Below are positions 30,656 through 41,271 of a DNA stretch of 52,500 bases, one piece after another. The position numbers and the translations under genes were made by a program. Under the pieces are notes generated by a model, which searched no databases, was not told where the DNA came from, and was given only the letters and a program-made list of their open reading frames with translations. How positions within the stretch are numbered: the stretch's first letter is position 1; each line of letters opens with the position of its first letter. Source of the stretch: Prorocentrum cordatum (Eukaryota > Sar > Dinophyceae > Prorocentrales > Prorocentraceae); the NCBI GenBank assembly GCA_963575745.1, contig CAUYUJ010014333.1:162501-215000 (forward strand), written 5' to 3'.

Positions 30656-30696
30656 GCTTGTGCCCACGTACTTCGAAGCGGCTCGTGGGCACGAGC
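30656..30696 (+). promoter_or_regulatory. 13-bp leader hairpin, copy 2
   Basis: The stem is identical to that of copy 1 (GCTTGTGCCCACG with CGTGGGCACGAGC); the 15-nt loop differs at two positions. The ATG at 30724 follows 27 bp later. Confidence 0.55.
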
Positions 30697-30723
30697 CAAA
30701 TCTATTGTGTGCGCGCCCCGTCC

Positions 30724-33700
30724 ATGGGTGCAGATGGAGAGGTCTTGCCAGGCCCCAAGTACCCAGTCTGGGGATGCGGCAAGTGCGGCGAGAGCGGCAA
30801 CTGGGCCAGCAGGCTCAAATGCCGCGGCTGCGGAGGGGCAGCGCCGGTGCGGGTCCAGCAGGACGCCCGCGCGGCAGCAGCCAAGGCAGGGCGCCCGCAG
30901 CAGGGGCGCAGCGGCAGCGGCCCCATCGGCGGCGACCCGTCGCGGCTCGCCAAGGAGGTCGAGGAGCTCAAGCAGCAGCCGGCGGCACTTGCGAAAGGAG
31001 GTGGAGCCAGCGGCGGCGGGGCAGGAAGAGGCCCACGGCCCTCGCCCGCGGCTGGCGGCGATAACCCCTCCTACGCTCAAGTCGTCGGCTTCCTCAAGAG
31101 CCACGGCATCGACTCCGAGCTCATCGCCAAGGTCGAGGAGGCCAAGGTCCAGGAGCTCGAGGCAAAGCCGCCGACCGCGCTGGCTGCTCGGCACCGTGTC
31201 GAGAATGCTACGCGGAAGGTCGAGAAGCTCGAGGAGCGGCTCCAGCAGTACGAGATCCAGAAGCAGGAGCTCCTCAAGGGGATCGCCGAAGCCACGGAGT
31301 GGCTGGCTGAGGCGAGGAAGGACCTCGAGCACCACACGAAGATGCTGCACAAAGTCAACTTCAAGGATGTGGACGACCCCTTGGCTGTCGGCATGGCTGG
31401 CTTGGACCCCACGGCGGTCGAGGACGAGGAAGGGAAGAAGGCGCTCGAGACCCTCAAGCGGTTGCAGCGTGCAGCCAAGGGGGCGGCGGAGCGCAAGGCC
31501 GCTGAAGGTGGTAGGGATCCTGGCGGCGGTGCTGCAGCTGGCGCTGCTGGGGCCCCTGCTGGAGGCGCAGGCGGCAGTGGCCAGGCTCAGGCTCCATGGC
31601 CGCCCACGCCAGCCGACTTCGAGGGCTCGGAGTTCCATGCTGAGCTCAGGAGGGCCATGGAAGGAGAGAACCCCGAGGCCGCCGTCGCGGAGTACCTGGC
31701 GATGCACGCAGCCAAGTGCCAGCGCCTTGACGAGAAGTGGCCGCGGCTGGGCAGCCTGCCCTCCCGACCTCCATCGAGTCGCCGACATCGCGGAGGACGG
31801 CAGCCAGGGCCCACGAGCGGCAGCCACCCCTCGGCCGAACCTCTGCGACAGCCCATGTCGGGTCTTGCGCCGCGAGGGAGTGAGGCCAACGAAGAGGGTG
31901 ATGGCACATGTGCGAGTAGTTCAGGGGCGTCGACAGGGGGTTCGGTTACTCTTTCTCGGCCGCCAGACTCACCTGACCCCCGCGCGGCTGGGGTCCCCGA
32001 CCCCAGGGCAGCCCGTGCGCGGGGTCGGGCAGAGGGCGCCACATGTTCTTCGACTGGGGCGGCCCCCTGTCCTACAGGATCTGCAGGAACGAGCTCGGGA
32101 GATGAGCTGGCCAGGTTTTGGGAGTACAACAGAGTCGACCTGGAGTGGCCGAACCTGGGCTTTGCTGTGGCAGCGCTCCGGGAGCCCGATGTAGAGTTGA
32201 TTGCAGGTGCTGCGAGGAGAGTCTCCCCTCCCAAGTGCCTCTCGGCGGCGGCAGCGTGTGCGCCGCCTGCTACGAGCTGGTCTGCTGCGGCTTCGGCCAG
32301 TTGCTCGGGCTCGGGCCGGGGCGAGGCGGCCCGCGGAGCGGCGGGCGCGGTTCATGCCCAGCCCGACGCCGCGGTCCCGCCCGAGGTGGACCAGCCCGAG
32401 GGCGTCGCTGCAGTTCAGGTTGGCGAGCATGATGATGCTCTCTTGTCCCCACGTTGCGCCTGTAGCGGTGTAGGAAAACACGGTCTTCGGCGGCAAGCAG
32501 TTCGACCACGAGCTGCTGGTGTCCGAGCCCAGCCTGCTGATGAGAGCTCGAAGCAGGATGGAAACTTGTTGGTCTTTTTCGGGCTGAACGCGAATGCGTG
32601 GAGCAGCTTCGAGGGCATCCACGACTGGTACGTCGACAGCGGCCACGGGATGTTGAGGCAGCCCGTGGGCGAGGAGTTACCCCCGCCACAGGTTTTTGCG
32701 ATCCAGGAGACCAGGCTGAAGGTGCCGACGGCCGAGGAGCGGGCCTACGGCTGGGGCAGCAACCACAGTCTTGCATTCCAGCTAGGCCGTGCTGTTGCGA
32801 CGGGATCTGGGCCGACTGAGAGCTCAGGCGGCGTCGCCCTCGCTGTGCAGTCTCATGTTCCTTCGTGCCCTGTGGCTCTGGATGAGCCCCTTCGGCATTT
32901 TAGCCACCGCGTCGTCGTCCGCAAGATCAACACTGGCTTCCCTGGGGGGATTCTGGTTGCGTCGATCTACCTGGGCGCGAAGGAGGGCCCGAAGGGGCCT
33001 GCTAACTGGAAGCTTCTCCAAGGTCTGGCGGTGTTTCTCCTGGGCCAGGGCCCCCCGTGGTTGATCCAGGGCGGCTGGAACTGCGCGCCGGCTGAGTTGG
33101 CAGAGTCGGGGTGGCTCAACACGGTCGTAGGTGCAATCTTCCAGCCGAGCGTGCCCACGTGCGTCACTGGGCACAAGGAGGTGGATGAGGACGGGGCGGA
33201 GAAGTGGGTCACGGTGGGGAGTGAGATCGACCTCTTTGTTGGCGCTAAGGTCCTCAGGCATTGCATCCACAAGGTCGCGGCCCTCGAGTCGGCCCCGTCG
33301 TCGCCGCAAGGGACAGCGATTGCGGTCTTCAAGGACATGTTGGGGACGGCCTCGTTCAGGAAGCCGAAGGCGTCCAAGAAGTTCCCAGCGGCCCCTTGCG
33401 TTGGCCCGCACTTGGCCCCGAGGTTGGCCGACTGGACGTTCGGGCCCGACGAAGTCCCTGCTGATGCCCCTGGAGCTGTTCGGGAATCAACAACTCCGAG
33501 GCCTGGCCGGGGGTCTGTCATGACGTTCCCGATGAGCAGCGTGGTTCCTACATGGGCCGTGGGTTGGGTCCTCAAGCGTCTGCGGCGCCCCTGCAAACCC
33601 TCTGGGATCGGGGCTCGTCGGAGATTCAGCCCGTCAACCACGTGCTGGATGGCTTTTCAGAGCGTGGCCCTCAGGGGCTCGAGGCTGTCGGCTGGGGCTC

Positions 33701-34098
33701 TTGGACGGCGGGGCTGGGGGGCGGCCTCGCGCTGGGCCAGCACCCTTCTGGACATGATAGGTACTATGTATGCCGAGGGCCTCCCAGCCCAGCAGAAGCA
33801 GCAGGGGGACGTGGAGCGCCCGTGCGAGCAGCAGCTGCGCGCCTTGATCGGTCAGGTCAGCGAGGGCGGGTCGCGGCCAGACGACAAGTTGCGGACGGAG
33901 CTGGACAGCTTCGTTACCTTTTTGCAGCGAGCTGATGCGGGCGAGCACGGGCGCAAGTGGAGGACCTGGGCTAAGGAAGCTGCGTTGAAAAAGGGGGGGA
34001 GGGGGGGGGGGGGGGGGGGGGGGGCTGCTGCGCATGCCCATGCAAGCCACCCCCTCCAACGTCCTGGATCCCTCGGGCCTCCCCGTGTACGGAGATGA
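30724..34098 (+). pseudogene. ZnF, coiled coil, EEP and RT linker in one long frame, copy 2
   Basis: An uninterrupted frame of 1124 codons from the ATG at 30724 covers the RanBP2-like finger (VWGCGKCGESGNW), coiled coil, Pro-rich linker, EEP and part of the linker to RT. The EEP keeps NLLVFFGLNANAW, AIQETRLKV and SEIDLFVGAK, but GDWN has become IQGGWNC (GGC at 33073-33075) and the PH of SSPHVPV has become PQG (33307-33309), so nuclease activity is not expected. A 4-bp loss near 33487 shifts the linker out of the phase used in copy 1. A run of 24 G at 34001-34024 leads to the stop at 34098. Confidence 0.75.
34001..34024. repeat. Run of 24 G inside the RT linker of copy 2
   Basis: Copy 1 has only short G runs here (GGGGGGAGGG, about 25830). 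The expansion is accompanied by loss of the codons for YAKKRHISPS. It may be a true expansion or an assembly error. Confidence 0.85.
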
Positions 34099-35089
34099 TG
34101 CCATAGCCCAGCTCCTCGACGAATGGCTGCCGATGTGGGCGCCGTCTGGGCGCGAAGCCGTGGACCCTGGGGCGCGGGACATAGGCGACAGCCAGCTTCC
34201 CCCGATTTCCTTGGAGGCTTTTCAGGACTGCTGCAGGTCTTACTCGGAGGGCGCAGGGCTCGGCTGGGACCAGTTCCACCCTGAGCTGATCCTGCAGCTG
34301 CCCCTAGAGTACCAGGTCAGGGTCTGGAGGATTATCCAGGCTTTTGAGGATCGCCCGTCTTGGATGATAGAGCTGGTGACGAATATTGTCTTTACTCCGA
34401 AACCAGAAGGAGGTTCTCGGCCCATTGGGCTTCTGTGTCTGTTCACTAAACTCTGGAGTAAGCTCAGACAACCTTTGTGCAGGGAATGGGAGAGGGCCCA
34501 CAACATGGAGTTTTTCTGGGGAAGCGGGCCCACGACGACGTGCGAGAGGGCGGGGTGGACCCACAACTAGCTAGGCGCGCTCTGCAGGGCCATTGGCACG
34601 GACAGTGCGACAGCACTGCTAGACCTTAAGAATTTGTATGAGCATGTGCGACATGCTGATCTGTTTGCGGCGGCCAGGCAGTTCGGATTCAACTTGAAGC
34701 TTCTCAGGGGCCTCGTTACAGTCTACTCTGGGTTCAGGACGTTGGTGCATGATGGGGCGATCTCGGATTTCCTGCAGGCTACGGGTGCCATCATAGCGGG
34801 GTGTTCGGCAGCGACGACGTTAGCGAAGCTCCTCCTGATCGGTCCTCTCTCCTCGGTGGTCCACGGCAGGCCCCAGGTGCAGGTGCGTAACGTTGTCGAC
34901 GACGTTACTTTGCAGTGCTGCGGCCCCCGCCAGTTGGTGTTGGACCAGCTGCCCGCGGCAGTGGAGCATATTATCGTTTTTCGGCGAGCTCGAGCTCCCT
35001 GTGCACATGTCAAAGTGCAAGTGCTTGGCCAGCGGCGCGGAGCTAGCGAGCGCCCTGGAGAGCCGGCGGTCTCTTCCAGCCTTATGTAA
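34034..35089 (+). pseudogene. Reverse transcriptase domain with premature stop, copy 2
   Basis: The frame reads SNVLDPSGLPVYGDDAIAQ, TNIVFTPKPEGGSRPIGLL and WGSGPTTTCERAGWTHN, then TAG at 34568-34570 (TTG in copy 1). In the same phase it continues with LYEHVRHADLFAAARQFG, GAIIAGCSAATT and NVVDDVTLQ to 35089. Catalytic Asp positions of motifs A and C remain. The nonsense codon lies between the palm entry and motif A, so no RT could be made without readthrough. Confidence 0.75.
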
Positions 35090-37457
35090 AGTGGACACGG
35101 CACGGAACCTCGGCACGGATGCGAATCTCGGGTCGCTGCGTAGAGTTGGCATCACCAGGGGGCGCTGGAAGAAGGCTACACGGACTTCGAGGCGCTTGGT
35201 CAACCTGCGCGAAGCGGGTGCGGACGTGAAGTGGATCCAGCGAGGGGGCCCTGCAGCCTCCGCTCTGCGGGGAGTATGCGTGGTGGGGGCCCCGCCCACG
35301 GAGTTGCACCAGCTGCGCGTGGCCGCTTGTAAGAGTCTCGGCAGATATCCTCGTGGGCTCAGGATGTATTCGTATCGGGACGGCCGTCGGGTGGATCCTT
35401 GGGTTATAGCTCTGGGCCAGGTTGTTGCCCAGTGGGGCACGGCGTGCTGGGAAGGTTGCCCAAAACCCCAGGTCCTCAACAAGACTCTGGAGTTGGCCCG
35501 TGTCAGGTGCTCGGATTCCAGGCGGCCATGGGTTGCAGCAGCGTCGCCAGCGGATGTCTACCTTCTGATGGTTGGGGGCATAGGCTGGGATATTCCCTCG
35601 GCCACGACGTTGACGACGGACGGGGGCTCCGAGGTGAACCTGGTCAGGCTGAGCCCAGCTGCGGTGCGCAGGCTAGTCGAGGAAGGGGTGAGGCGCGAGT
35701 CTGATAGGCTTTCGCTCAAAGCTTTTTCTTGCCCCTGGGTGCTACCGGTTTTTTGGAATAGCCTGGGACCTCTGCTCCACGGGACCTCGCGGAGCTGGAC
35801 CCATCGCCAGCAGCGGGCCTTGAGGGCCCTGGTCTCGGGAGCGTGGCGGCCCCAGGCCCGCTTGCACAAACGGGGGCTTGCAGCGCAAGGTGTCTGTACA
35901 GTGTGTGGGCACCCAGACGGCTCGTTGCGGCACAGGTGTATTGAGTGCGATGCCCACGCCGCGTTGCGACGGGACCATGTCTCTCCCGACCTGCAGAGGC
36001 GGGCTCAGAGGGTTAAAGCTTGGAGTTTTGAAGCGGGTGAACTTTTTGCCAGGGGAGTTTTCCTTGATCCCAGCCCTGTGTTCGAGCCGCCCGAGAGCAT
36101 GCCTGACCAGCAAACCATCCACTGGTTTCAGCGGCCCGCGTCGGGCTATATGTCTGGCCTTCTGCTCCTGGACGGGTCCGCGCTGTTCCCGAGCTCCAGG
36201 GCGCTTTCCAGGGCTGGGTGGTCTGTGGTCAATTGTGACAGGTTTGGCCAGGTTCTGTCGGCGGCTTATGGGCCAGCACCGCAGGACCAGGCCCCTTTCC
36301 AGTCATCGAGGGAGGCCGAGGACTTTGCAGTCCGAATGCTGGCCCTCGTGTCGTTGCCGCCCGTTGATCTCTTTATTGGTTGTAAAGGCACGGTGTCGAC
36401 GCTCTTGGCGGGCCCTGGAGCGGGCTCGAAAGCGGAGAACCCCCGAGCCCAAACGTGGGCTCCGTTCTGGGCTGCGTTCGAGCCGAACGATTTCACGGCC
36501 CACAAGACGAAGGCCCATTGCAGCATAGTAGATGTGCAGAACGATCGCGCCACCCTTTGGGAGAAGCGGGGCAACGATGCCGCCGATGAATTTGCGAAGC
36601 GTGGTGCCGCCCTCCACGGAGTGGGGGAGAGCGAGTACCACCTCTGGCGTGGCCTGGTTGAGGCCGCTCGGGAGGTGGGTCGGTGGAGTGGGCGTTTGCA
36701 CGCGTTGGTGGGGGAGGGGGAGGTCTGCCAGGACCACGATGACCGAATGGAGCTGTATGCTGCTGGCAGAGGACGGGCGCAGGCCTCGACAGAGGCGCAG
36801 CCCGACGAGGTGCCTGCTCCAGCCCCCGCCGCTGCGCCAGCGAGTGCGCCCATGTTGCAGTTGCCAGCTGAGGGTTTCGAGGCCTATCGTGACATGGGTC
36901 ACTCGTTTAACGGCCACCCGATGCTGCACGCGACGGTCAATGCGAGGTCGGGCCATGAAGATGGCAAGGCCATAAATTTCTGTTGTGCTTGCGGCGCCTT
37001 TTTCAGCGTGGATCGGCCGACTCGAGCCCTCCTCAGGCCGTGCCTCCGTGAGTGCGCGGCTTCGGGCTTGAGGCGGCAGCTCACGAAGATTAAGGAGAGC
37101 AAGTACCCGTCGGACAAGGAAGGGCTGAAGGACCTGTCCTTGAACCCCCCCGAGGGCGTGCCGCACGCTGTTCGCGTGCGACTGGCCTCGATTTTTGGCC
37201 CTGTAGATTCTGCCCCTGGCGCCTCGGCTCAGGTCTTGGGGGGTGGTGGGCTTCGGGGGGCGAGTACCTTGGGGGGGATGACGTCCCGAGCCGAGGTGCT
37301 GAAGGCCTTTGGCCTCCTGGAGGGGGACCTTCCAGCCATCCGCGCTGATGGGCTCCGCCGTTTGCGTAAGGAGGCCGAGGAGGGGCCCGAAGAGCCCCTG
37401 GACGGGGATTTTGAGGAGGCCTCCCAAGCTTCGGAGGCCTCCGACGACGGGCGATAG
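34960..37457 (+). pseudogene. RT thumb, zinc knuckle, RNase H and complete C-terminus, copy 2
   Basis: A single frame is open from the thumb (SFFGELELPVHMSKCK) to the stop at 37457. The knuckle CTVCGHPDGSLRHRCIEC is intact. RNase H has LLLLDGSALFPSS, RAGWSVVNCDRFG, SSREAEDFAVRML and RGNDAADEFAKRGA, but DCKD is replaced by FIGCKGTVSTLL (GGT at 36378-36380, GGC at 36387-36389), removing a catalytic Asp. Beyond the copy 1 breakpoint it adds RPCLRECAASGLRRQLTKIK and an acidic end EEGPEEPLDGDFEEASQ, then SDDGR-stop. This shows what copy 1 has lost. Confidence 0.8.
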
Positions 37458-37567
37458 CTCGACCGCACTGGCTTTAGGCCGCTTGCTCATCTCATCTCAT
37501 CTCACCTCCTCCAACCACGTCGGCTAGACCAGGAGGATACCGTGGCCGCGCCGCACGCGTCCGCGCC
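37458..37567 (+). other. Probable 3' end of the retroelement with CATCT repeats
   Basis: After the stop a ~30-bp 3' UTR leads to four CATCT/CACCT units (37487-37506). Short 3' tandem repeats are common in LINEs of the I type. Directly after it, CTCCTCCAACCACG and CGGCTAGA (37506-37527) echo the sequence just before the ORF leader of both copies (22446-22475, 30605-30634). Confidence 0.5.
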
Positions 37568-38160
37568 ATGGCCGATCCGACCTGGAAGATGCGGGCCTCC
37601 CCGCCCACCACCAACGAATCGCTGCCGATGAACTCGCACTGTGCCGCCGACTTCTGCGCGACCTCTGCGGGAACATCCCTGACCACCAGCAGGCGTCGCA
37701 GAGCGAGGATATGTTGTACACACGCGACGAAGTCCCAGGAAGCGAGCCTCCACATCGCCAAGTTGATGGCCGTGTCTCCACCTCCTGGACTACAGCCGGT
37801 GGGCCCTTCAGTCGTCGACCCCTCCGCCGAGGAGATCGCGGACATGGAGTCCACGCTGTTGTACGACGGCGAACATCTACCTGAAGACGGTGAGCTTCGC
37901 ATGCCGTGCCCTGTGCATCTACCTGAGGTTAGGCGCGCATCCACCTACAGAAGGTGAGCCTCGGGAGCCTTGTCCTCAGCATCTACCTGAAGATGGAGAG
38001 CCTCGCGAGCCAAGCCCTGTGTAACTACCTGAGGTTGGCGCGCATCCACCTGCAGACGGAGAGCCCGGAGAGCCCCGCCCTGGGCATCTGCCCGATGATG
38101 ACGAGGATCTTCCTGCATAACATCCGCCGCTCTGCGGTTGATCGGGAGTTTCTGTATATA
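37568..38160 (+). pseudogene. N-terminal part of a repeat-containing gene, interrupted by the satellite
   Basis: From ATG 37568 the frame reads MADPTWKMRASPPTTNESL, then VVDPSAEEIADMESTLLYD and [20 protein letters not shown], and stops at 37957. Further copies of the same repeat ([33 protein letters not shown]) continue in a shifted frame to about 38115. The repeat is a 21-residue Pro/Glu/Asp-rich unit that resumes at 40390-40750 beyond the satellite, so this looks like one gene split in two. The minus strand is also open (37492-37944; VVRDVPAEVAQKSAAQC), but the shared repeat argues for plus. Function unknown. Confidence 0.45.
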
Positions 38161-38308
38161 TAGAAGAAGGGGCGCGCGCTTCTGGGCGAGAGGGAAACGA
38201 CCGAGAGAAGAAGGGGCGGCCGCCCCACAGGACCTCTCCATGGTGCCGGAAGCCCATCAGGGCTCCCTCAGGGCCCCTCCCCCAGGGCCGGGGCTCCCTC
38301 GCCTGCCC

Positions 38309-38368
38309 CCTCCCCCTCCTCCTCCTCCTCCTCCTCCTCCTCCTCCTCCTCCTCCTCCTCCTCCTCCT
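38309..38368. repeat. CTC microsatellite
   Basis: About twenty uninterrupted CTC units lie between the gene fragment and the 131-bp satellite. Confidence 0.9.
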
Positions 38369-38416
38369 TCGCCCCCGTCGGCATATCCAGGCGTGTTATG
38401 CAGTCAGGTCGTCCGT

Positions 38417-40335
38417 CCGGAAACGGTGCCGGAGGCCGCTCTGGGCTCCTCTGGGCATCCCCCCCGGGGCCCGTTTTGTGAGGATGTCTCAGGCGAGGGC
38501 GCCGGTTTGGGATTCGTCACCGGATCCAGCGGATCCAGCGGATCCGTCCGGAAACGGTGCCGGAGGCCGCTCTGGGCTCCTCTGGGCATCCCCCCCGGGG
38601 CCCGTTTTGTGAGGATGTCTCAGGCGAGGGCGCCGGTTTGGGATTCGTCACCGGATCCAGCGGATCCAGCGGATCCGTCCGGAAACGGTGCCGGAGGCCG
38701 CTCTGGGCTCCTCTGGGCATCCCCCCCGGGGCCCGTTTTGTGAGGATGTCTCAGGCGAGGGCGCCGGTTTGGGATTCGTCACCGGATCCAGCGGATCCAG
38801 CGGATCCGTCCGGAAACGGTGCCGGAGGCCGCTCTGGGCTCCTCTGGGCATCCCCCCCGGGGCCCGTTTTGTGAGGATGTCTCAGGCGAGGGCGCCGGTT
38901 TGGGATTCGTCACCGGATCCAGCGGATCCAGCGGATCCGTCCGGAAACGGTGCCGGAGGCCGCTCTGGGCTCCTCTGGGCATCCCCCCCGGGGCCCGTTT
39001 TGTGAGGATGTCTCAGGCGAGGGCGCCAGTTTGGGATTCGTCACCGGATCCAGCGGATCCAGCGGATCCGTCCGGAAACGGTGCCGGAGGCCGCTCTGGG
39101 CTCCTCTGGGCATCCCCCCCGGGGCCCGTTTTGTGAGGATGTCTCAGGCGAGGGCGCCGGTTTGGGATTCGTCACCGGATCCAGCGGATCCAGCGGATCC
39201 GTCCGGAAACGGTGCCGGAGGCCGCTCTGGGCTCCTCTGGGCATCCCCCCCGGGGCCCGTTTTGTGAGGATGTCTCAGGCGAGGGCGCCGGTTTGGGATT
39301 CGTCACCGGATCCAGCGGATCCAGCGGATCCGTCCGGAAACGGTGCCGGAGGCCGCTCTGGGCTCCTCTGGGCATCCCCCCCGGGGCCCGTTTTGTGAGG
39401 ATGTCTCAGGCGAGGGCGCCGGTTTGGGATTCGTCACCGGATCCAGCGGATCCAGCGGATCCGTCCGGAAACGGTGCCGGAGGCCGCTCTGGGCTCCTCT
39501 GGGCATCCCCCCCGGGGCCCGTTTTGTGAGGATGTCTCAGGCGAGGGCGCCGGTTTGGGATTCGTCACCGGATCCAGCGGATCCAGCGGATCCGTCCGGA
39601 AACGGTGCCGGAGGCCGCTCTGGGCTCCTCTGGGCATCCCCCCCGGGGCCCGTTTTGTGAGGATGTCTCAGGCGAGGGCGCCGGTTTGGGATTCGTCACC
39701 GGATCCAGCGGATCCAGCGGATCCAGCGGATCCAGCGGATCCGTCCGGAAACGGTGCCGGAGGCCGCTCTGGGCTCCTCTGGGCATCCCCCCCGGGGCCC
39801 GTTTTGTGAGGATGTCTCAGGCGAGGGCGCCGGTTTGGGATTCGTCACCGGATCCAGCGGATCCAGCGGATCCAGCGGATCCGTCCGGAAACGGTGCCGG
39901 AGGCCGCTCTGGGCTCCTCTGGGCATCCCCCCGGGGCCCGTTTCGTGAGGATGTCTCAGGCGAGGGCGCCGGTTTGGGATTCGTCACCGGATCCAGCGGA
40001 TCCAGCGGATCCAGCGGATCCGTCCGGAAACGGTGCCGGAGGCCGCTCTGGGCTCCTCTGGGCATCCCCCCCGGGGCCCGTTTTGTGAGGATGTCTCAGG
40101 CGAGGGCGCCGGTTTGGGATTCGTCACCGGATCCAGCGGATCCAGCGGATCCAGCGGATCCGTCCGGAAACGGTGCCGGAGGCCGCTCTGGGCTCCTCTG
40201 GGCATCCCCCCCGGGGCCCGTTTTGTGAGGATGTCTCAGGCGAGGGCGCCGGTTTGGGATTCGTCACCGGATCCAGCGGATCCAGCGGATCCAGCGGATC
40301 CGTCCGGAAACGGTGCCGGAGGCCGCTCTGGGCTC
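38417..40335. repeat. 131-bp satellite, 14 full units and one partial
   Basis: Unit starts (CCGGAAACGGTGCCGGAGG) fall at 38417 and every 131 bp to 39596, then at 39745, 39885, 40024, 40164 and 40304. The longer units (149, 140, 139, 140, 140 bp) differ by the number of a 9-bp GGATCCAGC sub-repeat (two in the first nine, four in the tenth, three after) and by one base in the C run. Otherwise units are almost identical; the one clear variant is GCGCCAGTTT near 39025. Frames read through about two units at a time because the unit length is 2 modulo 3; no protein is called. Confidence 0.97.
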
Positions 40336-40389
40336 GTGCTCTTCGCGCCGGGGGTGAGGATGACGTGAGTTCCACAGAAACTCCCTCAA

Positions 40390-41271
40390 ATGATGAGCTC
40401 CGCGAGCCTTGCCCTGTGCATCTACATGAGGTCGGCGCCTTGCCCTGTGCATCTACCTGAGGACGGTGATCATCTACCCGCGGACTGTAAGCCTCGGGAG
40501 CCTTCTCCCTTGCATGTACCTCGTGACGAAGAGCATATACCTGCAGAGGGTGAGTATCCTGTTCTCTGTCCCGAGCGTCTACCTGGTGACGGTGAGCATC
40601 CACCTGCGGATGGTGAGCCTCGAGAGCCTTGCCCTGTGCATCTACCTGATGAAGGTGAGCATCCACCTGCAGATGGTAAGCCACGTGTGCCTTGCCAAGT
40701 GCTTCCACCTGTGGAAGGCGGACAGATACCTGCAGACGATGAGCCTTGTGCTAGCGACATCGAGAAGCGTCCCATCTCCAGCACTTTCGACCCCACGGCG
40801 GGCATCCTGCTGGATCATACGTTCGTGCCACTGATGGCCTGGCACGACAACGAGTGGAGCTACTCTTACCGCGCTGGCGATCTGATCAAGCAGGGGGCCA
40901 CGAAGCTCCAGCCGACCTTGGGCACTACCTACTCCGAGCACGGCTTCGAGGATGAGTTGGTCGTTCTTGACGCGTACGGCACCATACGGAACTTGATGAC
41001 CGTAATCCGCCCCTTGACCACGCCACAACAATACGAACGCCTGGTGTTCCGCGTGCCCACGATCGATGCGCCGAAGATTACGACCTACAAAGAGATCTGC
41101 TGCGAGATCAGGCTGCGATCCGAGGGCGGATGCGTTCCTTCGACAGCTGTGGCGGGCCTCGAAATCGCTCTCCTGCAACAGAAGGCGCCGAAGGTCATGG
41201 ACACTCGCGCACGATACCGGCAAATTGCGAGGCAGATCACGAGAATGAGAGAGCTGGCCGAAAACATGTGA
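40390..41271 (+). CDS. Acidic 21-residue repeats, GAPDH-like C-terminal segment, unknown tail
   Basis: The 293-codon frame has five ~21-residue repeats (residues ~18-121; type [19 protein letters not shown]). Residues ~121-168 then read [20 protein letters not shown] and [20 protein letters not shown]. The second part closely follows the GAPDH C-terminal signature (SWYDNE.GYS.R..DL), and the first fits the strand before it (SS.FD...GI). The catalytic Cys region and NAD fold of GAPDH are absent, so this is not an enzyme. A further ~125 residues ([37 protein letters not shown]) are unrecognised; the stop follows AENM. It may be a chimeric gene or a retrocopy joined to a repeat. The real start may lie upstream, before the satellite. 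Confidence 0.55.
   Translation: MMSSASLALCIYMRSAPCPVHLPEDGDHLPADCKPREPSPLHVPRDEEHIPAEGEYPVLCPERLPGDGEHPPADGEPREPCPVHLPDEGEHPPADGKPRVPCQVLPPVEGGQIPADDEPCASDIEKRPISSTFDPTAGILLDHTFVPLMAWHDNEWSYSYRAGDLIKQGATKLQPTLGTTYSEHGFEDELVVLDAYGTIRNLMTVIRPLTTPQQYERLVFRVPTIDAPKITTYKEICCEIRLRSEGGCVPSTAVAGLEIALLQQKAPKVMDTRARYRQIARQITRMRELAENM

Larger units (their letters stand above)
28881..37528 (+). mobile_element. Tandem retroelement copy 2 (ZnF-EEP-RT-RNase H), with 3' end
   Basis: Same order as copy 1: minisatellite (28881-29165), unique module (29168-29410), CTC and ATT-type tracts (29411-30612), leader hairpin, ORFs, and here a complete C-terminus (stop at 37457) and a 3' end with CATCT repeats. Small differences from copy 1 include indels in homopolymers, a 12-bp shorter leader, a G24 run and one nonsense change. 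RNase H plus an APE-like endonuclease places it near I-type LINEs by architecture; phylogeny would be needed to confirm. Confidence 0.8.

Noticed and set aside
37492-37944. Minus-strand 150-codon ORF opposite the repeat gene start
   Set aside because: It looks protein-like in places, but the 21-residue repeat shared with 40390-40750 is on the plus strand, so the minus frame was not annotated as a gene.
38557-40228. Series of 105- to 207-codon frames in the satellite (MPEAALGSSGHPPRGP type)
   Set aside because: They recur once per unit only because the unit is 2 modulo 3 and one frame hits a stop about every two to three units; no flanking coding signal.
38417-40335. CRISPR array
   Set aside because: Units are identical throughout with no unique spacers; it is a satellite.
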